A DNA stretch of 64,000 nt from Turnera subulata (lineage: Eukaryota; Streptophyta; Magnoliopsida; Malpighiales; Passifloraceae), in the NCBI GenBank assembly GCA_028386065.3, contig JAKUCV010005450.1, positions 142,443-206,442 on the forward strand. Reading direction: 5' to 3'. Under the pieces are notes generated by a model that was not told the origin of the DNA, ran no database searches, and worked only from the letters and a program-made list of their open reading frames with translations. Positions 33,929 to 47,120 of this stretch are shown piece after piece. The translations under genes were made by a program, and so were the position numbers. Every line of letters starts with the position of its first letter. Within the stretch, counting starts at the first letter, position 1.

Positions 33929-35455
33929 TGAAGCGCCCCGACCCGTATTTACCCTACACAGTAAACACGAGCCGGAACTGTGACAACCCAACCATATAAG
34001 CCCAAGCATACAGTGTATAAAGCAAAACCCTGGCTCAACAGCCCAAAAATATAAACAACAATATGGCTCTACGGCCCAACATCAATAACATCAATAATAA
34101 TGAAACTGGCCCAATGGCCCAACAACAATAATAATATGCACAGCGGAAGACTTAAAGACTCACTAACACTGTATGCGCAGATGCAACCTATGGATCCAAG
34201 CCCGTCCAAGGGATAACGCCGCAGCCTGTCTGGAATGCACCAAGCCTGTACAACAAACAACTCATCCTACGGGATGAAAGGCCGCAGGTGAGGGGTGAGT
34301 CCGAAGTGCTCACGACAGTGGAAAGACCATCAATATGGACACTAAAGTTACTCAAGGCCAAAAACAATAAAAAACCGACCAAAAGACTCAACAAAATCCA
34401 ATTATCCAATTTTATCTTTCCGGGCCCTGTCACGGATAAGCTAGGGTCGTACCAGGTTATCAACCTGTTCCTGGTGCCAGATAAAAAAAAACACAGGGAT
34501 AGACATCCCAAAAATATATCACGGGATAGACATCCCAAGCATAGACATGCTTATCAAGTAACCCAAATCATGGCCACCACAAACAGTCTCTAACCATCCG
34601 GTCGTACCTCTACTTACCACGTGACAATTATATTACCATCAATAAAAACAAACCGTAGGGATCGACATCCCTAACCAAAATCCCGGGATAGACATCCCAT
34701 CCAAAATACCAAGGATCGACATCCTTGTCACAATTTATTATTTAATCCATTATATTTAGTGCCAAAACGACTCAAGGATAAATGTCCAAAAACCGACATG
34801 GGATAAACATCCCGACCACAATCAAGACAATGGGATAAACATCCCGAAGCATAACATAGCAAATGCAACATCCAATAATCAACAGACACAAATACCGAGT
34901 AATACAGGCACATATTGAAGGAAATCCATCCTCACCTTGGCCGATTACTCAACTTCGGAAACTATGACCGGTCCGACACCGGCTCCTCGGGAAACTGCCC
35001 GATATCCAAAAACCTATACAACAAAATCATACATACACATAAATGCACATATTCGGTATACTATGATGCCAAATTGCGTAATAAAACCCATCCCGGCTAC
35101 ACATCTTTTATTATTTCCATTTATCGAAAATACTTAACCATACGTATATCCGAATATAATTTCGGTACCATACTTAATTAAAACTCTTTAAAAATATTTT
35201 CATAAAATAAGTATAATTTCCAAAATAATAATCATCATATTTTTCCATAAAAATAATGACCTATTTTTAATTTTCAAAAAATATTTATATAGTATTTATC
35301 TTTTCTAAACATATATATACAATTTAATTTTCCAACACAAAACATAATTACTTTTAATTTACAAAATACATATTTATATACATATACGAAAATAATAATT
35401 TTCCAGACGAAAATAATACACATACTAAATTTCTAGAAATTAATTTCATGATATA
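33929..35455 (-). repeat. Solo LTR of a Ty3/gypsy chromovirus, left part (3' end of the LTR)
   Basis: Minus-strand LTR whose end reads GGGTCGGGGCGCTTCA at 33929 and whose start TGTAACAGCCCGGG lies at 47115. With 46163-47115 it makes about 2.5 kb and no internal region, so it is a solo LTR. The flanks are A-runs consistent with an AAAAA target duplication. It shares blocks with the inner gypsy LTR (GTGAGCACTTCGGACTCAC type; ATCCCGTAGGATGAGTT) but differs elsewhere, so it is a related, older type. It holds a cluster of hairpins at 34496-34845. Confidence 0.85.
34496..34845. repeat. Cluster of stem-variable hairpins in the solo LTR
   Basis: At least eight hairpins: GGGAT-AGAC-ATCCC (34496, 34523, 34685), AAGCAT-AGAC-ATGCTT (34537-34552), TAGGGAT-CGAC-ATCCCTA (34656-34673), CAAGGAT-CGAC-ATCCTTG (34710-34727), and GGGAT-AAAC-ATCCC (34800, 34832). 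Stems change on both sides together while the four-base loop stays nearly fixed. Confidence 0.9.
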
Positions 35456-36814
35456 TGTAACAGCCCGGATAAAAATTTATGTTTTTACCGGGACTGTAAA
35501 AGGATTCTGTATTATAATTTATCATATGGAAATAAACTTTGGTAATTATTCCATGGTAAACCGAGCAACGGATTCCGATTCCGAGTTTCACTCCATATCC
35601 CGGATATTTTTGCGGAATTTCCGTGAAAGTTGGAATTTTCCAAATTAGAAAATGACGATTATACCCCTGAGTTTGTTAGGAAACCAAAGGAGACTAGAGG
35701 GGCACAATAGACCTTTTGCTGGGTCAAATTCTTTCTTTTATTCAACTGTGAGTGTGCACTATCACAGCTCCAATATCCACAAGTGGAGCACTACAACATT
35801 TTTTTTATTATCTCCTATCCTCCACCATATTTTGATCATCTTTTTCCTGTTATAAAAAAACTATGAACTGAAACCAAACACACCAACACCCGCTCAAGCA
35901 ACATCCAACTTAGAATTGTCTGATCATTTCCTACACTTGGTATAGAAGTTGCAATTCTTTTCCCCATAACATAAAAAAAAAAAACAAACAAACAAAAGAA
36001 CACAACACACATAACACACCACTGCCGCCACCTCTCCACCACAAACCGCCACCGCCAACGCCGTCGTGACCAACCCCCACCTCTTTCCTTTCCTCTCGCC
36101 GCCGCCGTCAAGGGAGACAGCCGAGGAGGGCGCAACCACCAACACCTCCTCCTCGCGTCGATACGTCACCACCACCTAGCCTTGCCGCCTGCAGAACCAC
36201 CGACGCCGCCTCCCCACTTCCTCGCCGACGCCACAGCAGGTCACGTCGACGCCGCCATCGACGTCCTCCACCTGCAGATCCGCCACCTCGCTCTCCTCGC
36301 AGCAGCACAACCACCGCGGCGCTTAACCGTTACCGACCAGTGGAGAGGAGCCGACGAATCGCCGCCCCCTCATCTCGGTGCCGACGTCGTATTCCTCCTC
36401 CGCAGCGGCGCCTCTCACCGTTCGTCAGCCGCCACGCCTACAGCGCCGTCCCCACGCCTCGTCCTGCCACCGTGCCACCGTTGCCGACACCTGCAGCAAG
36501 GTGAGCCCGAGGTAAATGGTGACCCGGGTGTGTAAAGTTTGGGTCGCGGGTGACCCGGTGTGGATGGGTATGGGTCGTGGGCTGGTATTTGTGGGTTGTG
36601 TGTGTGTGGGCTTGGCTTTGGTTTGGGCTAGTTAGAATAGAATTGGGCCGTGAGTTAAGTGGCTGGACTTGAGTTTGGGTTGGGCTAGTGACTTTGATGG
36701 GCTGCTGAGTGCTGGGCCTGCTGCATGGACCTACCTGGACTCCATGTAGTGGGCTGGACAACACTGTTCACAGCCCAGATGGCCCAGTCCAACATTTTAA
36801 AAAAAAAATAAATA

Positions 36815-36845
<31 letters not shown>

Positions 36846-38414
36846 GATAATAGTAATAAATCTGACATATATAAATAATATGGTTATATTTGGAAACTAA
36901 ATTAGGGAGATATTAGGGAAACATGAGATATGGAAAATAATTAATACTCATGTATACGGGAAGAATTTGGGAAACACGTATAAGTATATAAATAACGCCA
37001 TAATAGATATTTTAGTATAGGGTATGATTAAAGTGTACCGGAAAATATATATAGGCGGGTTTAATTTCAAAAAAAAAAAGATTATCCTATGATAATTATA
37101 ATTTTTGGGAAAGAAGATAAGTAATAGTAATAATAATTTTTTTTTTATGGAATCTTTTGGGAAGGGTGTTGTCAACGAAAATACCGGAATAATAACCAGG
37201 TATAAGTATAAAATAGTATTTAGACACAGGAATAGTAATAGGGAAATAAAATGACAACGGGGCTTCACCGGGACGTAGACGAACCAGTTTAGAATTTATT
37301 TTTACAGTACTGCATCATTCGCATTTATGTGCATCTTATGTGAGTATATGCTATTGTTTGCTATTTAGGAGCTGATAACGAACAGTATTTCGAGGAACCG
37401 GAACTGGGACGATTTGAGGACTTCCAGGAGTAGGGAAATCGGCTAAGGTGAGGGTGGATAACCTTTGATATGTTGCACGTGATGCTGTGTTTGTTTTTTT
37501 TTTCTGTGGTTAATTTGCCTGTTTGAACTGCTGAGCCAAATGAGTTGATTTCGGTATTATCGTTATGGTTGTTGATTGTTGAGTGTGAATAAACCGACAT
37601 GATAAGATAATTGGATAATTGGAAGATGTATTGACGACTTTATTGTCACGTGGAAAGTAGAGATCTGACTCGATGGGTAAAGACTGTTTCGTGGTGGCCA
37701 TGACCTGGGTTCTTGTGGAAGCATGTCTATGCTTAGGATGTCTATCCCGTGATTATTTTTGGGATGTCTATCCCTGGGTTCGTATTTTTGGGATGTCGAT
37801 CCCTGGGTTCTCTTGGTTTTGGTCTGGCACCCGAAATATGTTGATATCCAGGTCTAATCCCTAGCTTGTCCAGTGACGGGGCCCGGAAGATAAAATTGGA
37901 ATTAAAAGTAATTATTCTTTTGGTCTTGGCTCAGTTATATTCTGATTGTTTCACTGTTATGCCTTTTGCTGGAAATTTTTGTTTCGAAAGTATTGTGTTG
38001 CATGCATATTACTGTTTATCCTTCGTCGGTGAGCACTTCGGACTCACCCCTCGCCTGCGGGGTTTCATCCCGTAGGATGAGTTATTCGTAGTACAGGTAC
38101 GTGGTTCGGCCAGCTACTGTTTCTACTCCACCAGACCCCGGATCCATACCTCCGCTGCATCTCATTCTAAGTCTTCCGCTGCTGATATTTTGTTTACCGC
38201 TGTACCATGTATTATATGTTTTGCGATATCACGTATTGTATGTTTCTGCTATTGCTGTTGTGGTTTGAATAATGGTCCCCGGGATCGGGTGACGGATGTT
38301 ATATTTGAGATTGCTTGTATTGTATTCTGTAATGTATGTACTGTCTGCTACTGTAATAAGAACAGTTCTGGCACGTGTTTACTGTACACGGTAAATACGG
38401 GTCGGGGCGTTTCA
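35456..38414 (+). repeat. Gypsy 5' LTR
   Basis: TATA-like TTATAAAAAA at 35850-35859, then a GC-rich transcribed part (36020-36540) with repeated Pro/Ala/Arg frames in several frames, judged non-coding. Also holds a (ATA)n run near 36815-36845, hairpins AAGCAT-GTCT-ATGCTT (37719-37734) and GGGAT-GTC(T/G)-ATCCC (37761, 37790), and the ending GGTAAATACGGGTCGGGGCG. Confidence 0.95.
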
Positions 38415-38538
38415 GTTTGGTAGCGGAGCAGGCAGTAGGTCCTTAGGGTGGTAATTGTGCTTGTTTGTTGCCTATATGTGCATAGTCTGGTTACTTCCTT
38501 GTCGTAACATGCATGCATACATTCTCATATAGGTACGA

Positions 38539-41500
38539 ATGGATCCGGTGGGAGGAGACCAGCATGCTGAGCAGCGTTTGGAGGATGATCAGGTATCGGT
38601 CGATCAGCCGCAACCGGTCGTGGGTGGACAAGTACCCGCGGTAGTACCGGGCGACACAACACAGATCATGCTTACCATGGCGCAGATTCTGCAGCGTCAG
38701 GAAGCCAGGGATGCTCGCCTGGAGGCCAGGGAAGCTCGTGAGCAGGAGAATCAAGGACCTGTTGAGGACCCTGTTTACACCAAGCTGTCTAAGCTAGGTC
38801 TGGATGCCTTCACAGGGGTGACTAACCCACAGGCAGCTGATGAATGGCTTCGACAAGCTCATCGAGTGATGCTGAAGCTGAGGTGCACAGATGACAGGTG
38901 GGCTAGGTATGTTGCCTCCATGTTCCGCAATGTTGCTGTGGATTGGTGGGATTCGGCAACACGTGACATGGTGAAACCAGTCACCATGCCTTGGGCACAG
39001 TTTACTGAGATGTTCCGGAGGAAGTTTGTCACAGATGTTTACCAGGACCAGCTCAAGCGAGAATTTCTCAGTCTGCGACAACAGATCGGACAGTCGGTAA
39101 ACGAGTATGAGATCCAGTTTGATCGCTTATCCATCTATGCATCGGAGTATGTGTCCACACCAGAGGCCAGATGCAAGCGTTTTTGGGATGGTTTGCGATC
39201 CTGCATCCAGACGGTTATGGGGTGCAAAGTTTATGAGACATACCAGGATATGCTTGCAGATGCTCTTCGAGCGGAAGTTATCTGGATGGGAAACGAGAGA
39301 GAGATGGAGGAAGTCAGGAAGAGGAGAGCTGCACAAAATATTGGGAATCAGAACAAGAGGTTTCAGAGCACCGGTAACAGGTCAGGGTATGGACAGACTC
39401 AATCCATGCCAGTATCTCAGGGTCGAGGATGGGGCAATAGCTACAATAACAGTCGTGGGAGTTCATGGACCCAGTCTGGGGGGACTTCATCTGGAGACAC
39501 TCGCCCTAGACCTCCTCTGACTAGGGTGAGGTGCTTTGAGTGTAATGAAGTTGGGCATTACCGGAGTTCGTGTCCTAGGTTGGGAAGGTCCGGAGTTTCT
39601 GTTCCTGCTCAAACCATACAAGCATCAGTGGCCAGTGTACCCAGTGGTTCGGGAGTTGGCCGAGGCCGAGGACGAGGAGCTGCTCCTACTCGGACACAGT
39701 CAGCTATGAACCAGAGTGCAGCCGCCCCAAGGGCATTTGTGATCACGGCTGAGGATGATCCCGAGAATGCTGATGTGATTGCAGGTACCTTTACAGCTTT
39801 TGGTAGTATTGCATACACCTTGATAGATCCGGGTGCCACACATTCTTTTATTGCTCAGAGTTTTGCCATACAACATAGCTGTAAGAGTGAGAGTTTAGCA
39901 TGTCCGTTGAGGGTTAGATTACCCGCGGGCATAGTGGTGAGATTAACACAAGTGTGCAAGGATGTTCTCCTTTCATATGATGATGAGGCTTTCTTAGCTC
40001 GTTTGGTTGTGATGAACATGGGGGGATTCGACGTAATCCTAGGGATGGATTGGCTGTCGAGGTATAATGCCCAGGTGAACTGTCGGACCAAGGAAGTGCT
40101 GCTGACCTCCGATAGTGGACGACAAGTTCTGGTAACAGGAATTAGGAGAGCTGCTGCCACGTGTAGCATCTCTGCTATGCAGGAGTTTGGGGTGAAGCCG
40201 CACGGTCCGGATGTTTTGCTGAACCACATCACAAGTGAAGATGTACGGGATCCTACCCCGGGAGATATATTAGTGGTGAAGGAGTTTCCTGAGGTTTTCC
40301 CGGATGATTTGCCAGGATTGCCACCCGACAGAGAGGTTGACTATACCATCGACCTGATGCCTGGAGTCACACCCATATCGATGGCTCCATACAGAATGGC
40401 ACCAACAGAGCTTCAAGAGCTGAAGAAGCAGTTGGATGAGCTGCTAGAAAAGGGATTCATCAGACCTAGTACCTCACCATGGGGTGCACCAGTCCTGTTT
40501 GTCAAGAAGAAGGATGGTAGCTTGCGGATGTGTGTAGATTACCGCCAGCTGAACAAGGTGACAATTAAAAACAAGTACCCGTTGCCTAGGATTGATGATT
40601 TGTTTGACCAGTTGCAAGGGGCCACCGTGTTTTCCAAGATTGATCTTCGGTCGGGGTATCACCAGGTCAAGATTGCTGAGAAAGACATACCGAAGACTGC
40701 CTTCCGCACACGGTATGGTCATTTCGAGTTCACAGTGGTACCGTTCGGATTGACCAACGCACCAGCAGTGTTCATGTGCTTGATGCACTTGGTCTTGAAC
40801 GAGTTTTTGGATAAGTTTGTTGTGGTCTTCATGGGTGATATCCTCATTTACTCCAAGAGCAAGAAGGAACATGAGGAGCATTTAAGGATAGTGCTACAGA
40901 GGTTACGGGAGAAGCAGTTGTATGCCAAATTCAGCAAATGTGAATTTTGGCTTGGAGAAGTTTCTTTTCTTGGACATGTGGTTGGCGGGGATGGAATCAA
41001 GGTTGACCCTGCCAAAGTGAAGGCCGTGTTGGAATGGGAACCACCTAAGAATGTATCCGAAGTCAGAAGTTTTCTTGGACTTGCAGGATACTATCGGAGG
41101 TTCATTGAAGGTTTTTCCTTATTAGCCAGTCCCATGACCAAGCTATTAAGGAAAGAACAGGCATTTGTTTGGAGCCCGGAATATCAGCAGAGTTTCGAAG
41201 AGCTTAAGAAGAAACTGACCACAGCACCGGTTTTGACAGTACCGAAATCTGGAGTTGAGTATGTGATGTTTTGTGATGCATCGGGACTTGGTTTAGGAGC
41301 TGTGCTGATGCAAAAAGGACGGGTGATTGCCTATGCCTCTAGGCAGTTGAGGACTCATGTGAAGAATTATCCGACGCATGATCTTGAGATGGCAGCTGTG
41401 ATTTTGGCTCTGAAGATTTGGAGACACTATTTGTTTGGAGAGAAGTGTCGGATTTTCACTGACCATAAGAGTCTTAAGTACATCATGACTCAGAAGGAGC

Positions 41501-43160
41501 TTAACTTACGACAGAGACGTTGGGTTGAGTTACTTAATGATTATGACTGTACTATCGAGTATCACCCAGGGAAGGCCAATGTGGTAGCTGATGCCTTGAG
41601 CCGGAGACAACCAGAGGGTACCTCCACTAGTTACTCGATGTTCTCACTTATCGAGTTGAGGAAGTTGGGAGTTGGCTTGGCAGTAGATGATACAGGAGCT
41701 TTGCTGGCACACATGAGTGTCAAGTCTAACCTAAGGGGATGGATAGTGGAGTTACAGGATGGAGATCCCGACCTGGTCAAGTTGAAAGAAGGAGTAAGGA
41801 GTGGAAAGGAGGACAAGTTCCATATAGCTGTTGATGGAGCACTGATGATCGGGGAACGGGTATGTGTACCCAATATCAGCAATCTGCGTAGTCAGATCCT
41901 AGAAGAAGGACATATGACGCCATATGCGATGCATCCTGGAAGCACCAAGATGTACCAGAACCTGAAGAGTCATTTCTGGTGGCCTGGTATGAAGAAGGAT
42001 GTAGCTGAGTATGTTGCAAGATGTCTCACTTGCCAACAGGTGAAGGCTGAGCATCAAGCTCCAGCAGGGAAGTTGAGGTCTTTGTCAGTGCCAGAATGGA
42101 AGTGGGAGATGATCACCATGGATTTTGTGATTGGGTTACCGATGACTCGGAAGCAGCATGATGCCATTTGGGTCATAGTGGACCGGTTAACAAAATCTGC
42201 TCATTTTCTACCTATCCGCCAAACTGACACCATGGACACATTGGCGGGTAAGTATGTTGCTGAGGTTGTGAGACTACATGGGATTCAAAATCCATAGTCT
42301 CAGACAGAGATCCCAGATTCACATCACGATTCTGGAAGAGTTTACAAGCTGCTTTGGGAACCAAGTTGAGTTTCAGCACAGCTTTTCATCCTCAAACAGA
42401 AAGACAGTCTGAGAGGACTATACAGACATTGGAGGATATGTTGAGGGCTTGTGCACTTAACTTCAGTGGGAGCTGGGATAAGTATCTACCCTTGGCAGAG
42501 TTTGCTTATAACAACGGCTACCATTCCAGTATTGGTATGCTACCTTTTGAGGCTCTCTATGGAAGGAAGTGTAGAAGTCCAGTGTGTTGGGACGAAGAAG
42601 GTACGAGATTGATCGTTGGACCGGAGTTAGTCCAACAGACAGTGGACAAGATCCAGACGGTGAGACAATGTATGAGAGCTGCTCAGGATCGACAAAAGAG
42701 CTACGCCGACAAACACCGACGTGAGATGGAGTATAATGTTGGTGAAAAGGTTTTCCTCAGAGTAGCTCCTTGGAAGGGTGTGATTAGGTTCGGCAAGAGA
42801 GGGAAGCTGAGCCCAAGGTATATTGGACCCTATGAGATCGTGGAGAGAATTGGACCACTAGCCTACAGATTATCTTTACCTGATGAGCTATCGCGTATCC
42901 ACGACGTGTTCCATGTCTCTATGCTGAGGAGATATCGGTCGGACCCTAGTCACATTGTAGCCCCAGCGGATGTTGGGGTAGCAGAGGATCTTACTTATAC
43001 AGAGGTGCCGGAACAGATTCTTGCTCGAGAAGTTCGGCAGCTACGGAACCGTACCATTCCTATGGTTAAGGTCAAGTGGAGTAAGCATTCCGCAAACGAG
43101 TCTACATGGGAAGTTGAGGAACACATGCGGTCCCAGTATCCGCATCTCTTCGCTGAATAG
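38539..43160 (+). pseudogene. Gypsy gag-pol polyprotein, frameshifted, catalytic residues altered
   Basis: Frame from ATG 38539 runs 1252 codons to a stop at 42295-42297. A one-base shift near 42285 moves integrase into another frame, which stays open to 43160. Domain order: Gag (about residues 60-250), CCHC knuckle [14 protein letters not shown] (about 332-345), protease, RT with MCVDYRQLN and [13 protein letters not shown], RNase H ([19 protein letters not shown]), integrase zinc finger (HPGSTK, CLTCQQ) and core (MDFVIGLP), and after the shift the integrase end and a chromodomain (VPEQIL.. [16 protein letters not shown]). Two active-site changes are visible: the protease reads D-P-G instead of D-S/T-G, and the RT box reads F-M-G-D where the family has two adjacent Asp (Gly at 40834-40836). 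The copy is inactive by sequence. Confidence 0.95.
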
Positions 43161-43201
43161 GAACGAATTTCGAGGACGAAATTCTTTTAAGGGGTGTAGA
43201 C

Positions 43202-44556
43202 TGTAACAGCCCGGATAAAAATTTATGTTTTTATCGGGACTGTAAAAGGATTCTGTATTATAATTTATCATATGGAAATAAACTTTGGTAATTATTCCAT
43301 GGTAAACCGAGCAACGGATTCCGATTCCGAGTTTCACTCCATATCCCGGATATTTTTGCGGAATTTCCGTGAAAGTTAGAATTTTCCGAATTAGAAAATG
43401 ACGATTATACCCCTGAGTTTGTTAGGAAACCAAAGGAGACTAGAGGGGCACAATAGACCTTTTGCTGGGTCAAATTCTTTCTTTTATTCAACTGTGAGTG
43501 TGCACTATCACAGCTCCAATATCCATAAGTGGAGCACTACAACATTTTTTTTATTATCTCCTATCCTCCACCATATTTTGATCATCTTTTTCCTGTTATA
43601 AAAAAACTATGAACTGAAACCAAACACACCAACACCCGCTCAAGCAACATCCAACTTAGAATTGTCTGATCATTTCCTACACTTGGTATAGAAGTTGCAA
43701 TTCTTTTCCCCATAACATAAAAAAAAAAACAAACAAACAAAAGAACACAACACACATAACACACCACTGCCGCCACCTCTCCACCACAAACCGCCACCGC
43801 CAACGCCGTCGTGACCAACCCCCACCTCTTTCCTTTCCTCTCGCCGCCGCCGTCAAGGGAGACAGCCGAGGAGGGCGCAACCACCAACACCTCCTCCTCG
43901 CGTCGATACGTCACCACCACCTAGCCTTGCCGCCTGCAGAACCACCGACGCCGCCTCCCCACTTCCTCGCCGACGCCACAGCAGGTCACGCCGACGCCGC
44001 CATCGACGTCCTCCACCTGCAGATCCGCCACCTCGCTCTCCTCGCAGCAGCACAACCACCGCGGCGCTTAACCGTTACCGACCAGTGGAGAGGAGCCGAC
44101 GAATCGCCGCCCCCTCATCTCGGTGCCGACGTCGTATTCCTCCTCCGCAGCAGCGCCTCTCACCGTTCGTCAGCCGCCACGCCTACAGCGCCGTCCCCAC
44201 GCCTCGTCATGCCGCCGTGCCACCGTTGCCGACACCTGCAGCAAGGTGAGCCCGAGGTAAATGGTGACCCGGGTGTGTAGAGTTTGGGTCGCGGGTGACC
44301 CGGTGTGGATGGGTATGGGTCGTGGGCTGGTATTTGTGGGTTGTGTGTGTGTGGGCTTGGCTTTGGTTTGGGCTAGTTAGAATAGAATTGGGCCGTGAGT
44401 TAAGTGGCTGGACTTGAGTTTGGGTTGGGCTAGTGACTTTGATGGGCTGCTGAGTGCTGGGCCTGCTGCATGGACCTACCTGGACTCCATGTAGTGGGCT
44501 GGACAACACTGTTCACAGCCCAGATGGCCCAGTCCAACATTTAAAAAAAATAAATA

Positions 44557-44590
<34 letters not shown>

Positions 44591-46157
44591 GATAATAGTA
44601 ATAAATCTGACATATATAAATAATATGGTTATATTTGGAAACTAAATTAGGGAGATATTAGGGAAACATGAGATATGGAAAATAATTAATACTCATGTAT
44701 ACGGGAAGAATTTAGAAAACACGTATAAGTATATAAATAACGCCATAATAGATATTTTAGTATAGGGTATGATTAAAGTGTACCGAAAAATATATATAGG
44801 CGGGTTTAATTTCAAAAAAAAAAAGATTATCCTATGATAATTATAATTTTTGGGAAAGAAGATAAGTAATAGTAATAATAATTTTTTTTTTATGGAATCT
44901 TTTGGGAAGGGTGTTGTCAACGAAAATACCGGAATAATAACCAGGTATAAGTATAAAATAGTATTTAGACACAGGAATAGTAATAGGGAAATAAAATGAC
45001 AACGGGGCTTCACCGGGACGTAGACGAACCAGTTTAGAATTTATTTTTACAGTACTGCATCATTCGCATTTATGTGCATCTTATGTGAGTATATGCTATT
45101 GTTTGCTATTTAGGAGCTGATAACGAACAGTATTCCGAGGAACCGAAACCGGGACGATTTGAGGACTTCCAGGAGTAGGGAAATCGGCTAAGGTGAGGAT
45201 GGATAACCTTTGATATGTTGCACGTGATGCTGTGTTTGTTTTTTTTTTCTGTGGTTAATTTGCCTGTTTGAACTGCTGAGCCAAATGAGTTGATTTCGGT
45301 ATTATCGTTATGGTTGTTGCTTGTTGAGTGTGAATAAACCGACATGATAAGATAATTGGATAATTGGAAGATGTATTGACGACTTTATTGTCACGTGGAA
45401 AGTAGAGATCTGACTCGATGGGTAAAGACTGTTTCGTGGTGGCCATGACCTGGGTTCTTGTGGAAGCATGTCTATGCTTGGGATGTCTATCCCGTGATTA
45501 TTTTTGGGATGTCTATCCCTGGGTTCGTATTTTTGGAATGTCGATCCCTGGGTTCTCTTGGTTTTGGTCTGGCACCCGAAATATGTTGATATCCAGGTCT
45601 AATCCCTAGCATGTCCAGTGACGGGGCCCGGAAGATAAAATTGGAATTAAAAGTAATTATTCTTTTGGTCTTGGCTCAGTTATATTCTGATTGTTTCACT
45701 GTTATGTCTTTTGCCGGAATTTTATTTCGAAAGTATTGTGTTGCATGCATATTACTGTTTATCCTTTGTCGGTGAGCACTTCGGACTCACCCCTCGCCTG
45801 CGGGGTTTCATCCCGTAGGATGAGTTATTCGTAGTACAGGTACGTGGTTCGGCCAGCTACTGTTTCTACTCCACCAGACCCCGGATCCATACCTCCGTTG
45901 CATCTCATTCTAAGTCTTCCGCTGCTGATATTTTATTTGCTGCTGTATCATGTATTATATGTTTTGCGATATCACGTATTGTATGATTCTGCTATTGCTG
46001 TTGTGGTTTGAATAATGGTCCCCGGGATCGGGTGACGGATGTTATATTTGAGATTGCTTGTATTGTATTCTGTAATGTATGTGCCGCCTGCTACTGTAAT
46101 AAGAACAGTTCTGGCACGTGTTTACTGTGTACGGTAAATACGGGTCGGGGCGTTTCA
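43202..46157 (+). repeat. Gypsy 3' LTR
   Basis: 2956 bp, nearly identical to the 5' LTR, with scattered substitutions (for example near 43238, 43378 and 43527) and a few indels in homopolymers. The hairpins recur at about 45464-45550. Confidence 0.95.
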
Positions 46158-46162
46158 ATATA

Positions 46163-46342
46163 TATATTTTCCAAACTAACCATAATAATAATTTACAAAC
46201 AAAACATAATTATCTTAATTTGAAGAATCAAAGTATATATATTTATTTCTAAAACCCAACCAGAATATTGCATACAATTTTCCAAAATAATATTCCTATT
46301 TTTTTCCAGAAATTAATTAGCAGTAATTATATAAATATATAG

Positions 46343-46373
<31 letters not shown>

Positions 46374-47115
46374 CATTAGTTTTATTTAAAAAAAAAGAAA
46401 AAGAAATCCGGATCGCAACACAACCCAGGCGCGACCCGGACGCGACCCGACTGTGACCCGCCCAGACAAAATGGGTTGCTCACCTGCAGCGGCTAACGGC
46501 GGCGCGACGCAGCGCGGGGAAGGCGTCACGATGCGCGGCGCGAGTCGGCGACTCCACGGGCTGCGGAAAGGAGGCGCGGCGACGACGGCAGCTATGCAGG
46601 AGGCGGAGGAGAAGCGGATCCGCGGGGAATTCAGCGGGTCAAGGGCGCGTCAGGCGTCTTAAGGCGGCGGTTCAGCTCAGCGACGGCGGGGCTGAGCTCG
46701 CGATGGCAAGAGGAAAGGGCTGGTGGCGGCGGTGCAGCGGGGAGACGGCCGTAACTCGACCTGGTGAACAGTGACCCGAGGCGGAAGGAAGGTGACCCGA
46801 CTGTTCACGGGTTATTTTTTTCTTTTTCATTCTTTTCTTCTATTTTCTTCTTTTTACGATCCGGACCAGAAAATAACAGATACCTCCTTAGTTATTTTCC
46901 GGTGTGATTTTCCGAGAAATTCCGAAACCCGAAAAATACCAACTTAGTTCCGAAAAATCCACGGGAAAATCACGAGCGCGGGAAAACACTCGGATTCGAA
47001 AAACGACTCCCGATTTACCTTGAATTAATTACCCAAGATTAATTCAACAGTAAATTACGGTAAATAGACTTCTACAGTCCGGTAAAAATCCAAAATTTTT
47101 ACCCGGGCTGTTACA
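46163..47115 (-). repeat. Solo LTR of a Ty3/gypsy chromovirus, right part (5' end of the LTR)
   Basis: Continues the minus-strand solo LTR after the inner element's target duplication. Contains an (AT)n run at about 46337-46370 and a GC-rich block (46430-46800) equivalent to the leader of the inner LTR; short frames there are compositional. Ends with CTGTTACA at 47115, followed by the A-run and the remainder of the duplicated host unit. Confidence 0.82.
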
Positions 47116-47120
47116 AAAAA

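Larger units (their letters stand above)
35456..46157 (+). mobile_element. Ty3/gypsy chromovirus (Tekay/Del-like), full length, young, defective
   Basis: LTRs at 35456-38414 (2959 bp) and 43202-46157 (2956 bp) begin TGTAACAGCCCGG and end GGGGCGTTTCA. The target duplication ATATA is perfect (35451-35455 and 46158-46162). The primer-binding site TTTGGTAGCGGAGC follows the 5' LTR, and a purine tract after GACGAAATTCTTTTAAGGGG precedes the 3' LTR, as in the Tekay lineage. The single gag-pol (38539-43160) carries a C-terminal chromodomain, also a chromovirus trait. The LTRs differ by only scattered changes, so insertion is recent, yet the protease and RT active sites are altered and there is a frameshift. 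Inserted into a solo LTR of a related type in the opposite orientation. Confidence 0.97.

Noticed and set aside
36182..36535. 117-residue Pro-rich frame, repeated at 43927-44280
   Set aside because: Lies inside both gypsy LTRs; several frames on both strands are open because of GC richness. Duplication comes from the LTR pair.
36948..37268. 106-residue hydrophobic minus-strand frame, repeated at 44693-45013
   Set aside because: AT-rich LTR sequence; Leu/Ile/Phe content is what TTA/ATA-rich DNA gives; no homologue recognised.
40474..40881. 135-residue minus-strand frame inside the gypsy RT
   Set aside because: Shadow of the coding strand; no support of its own.
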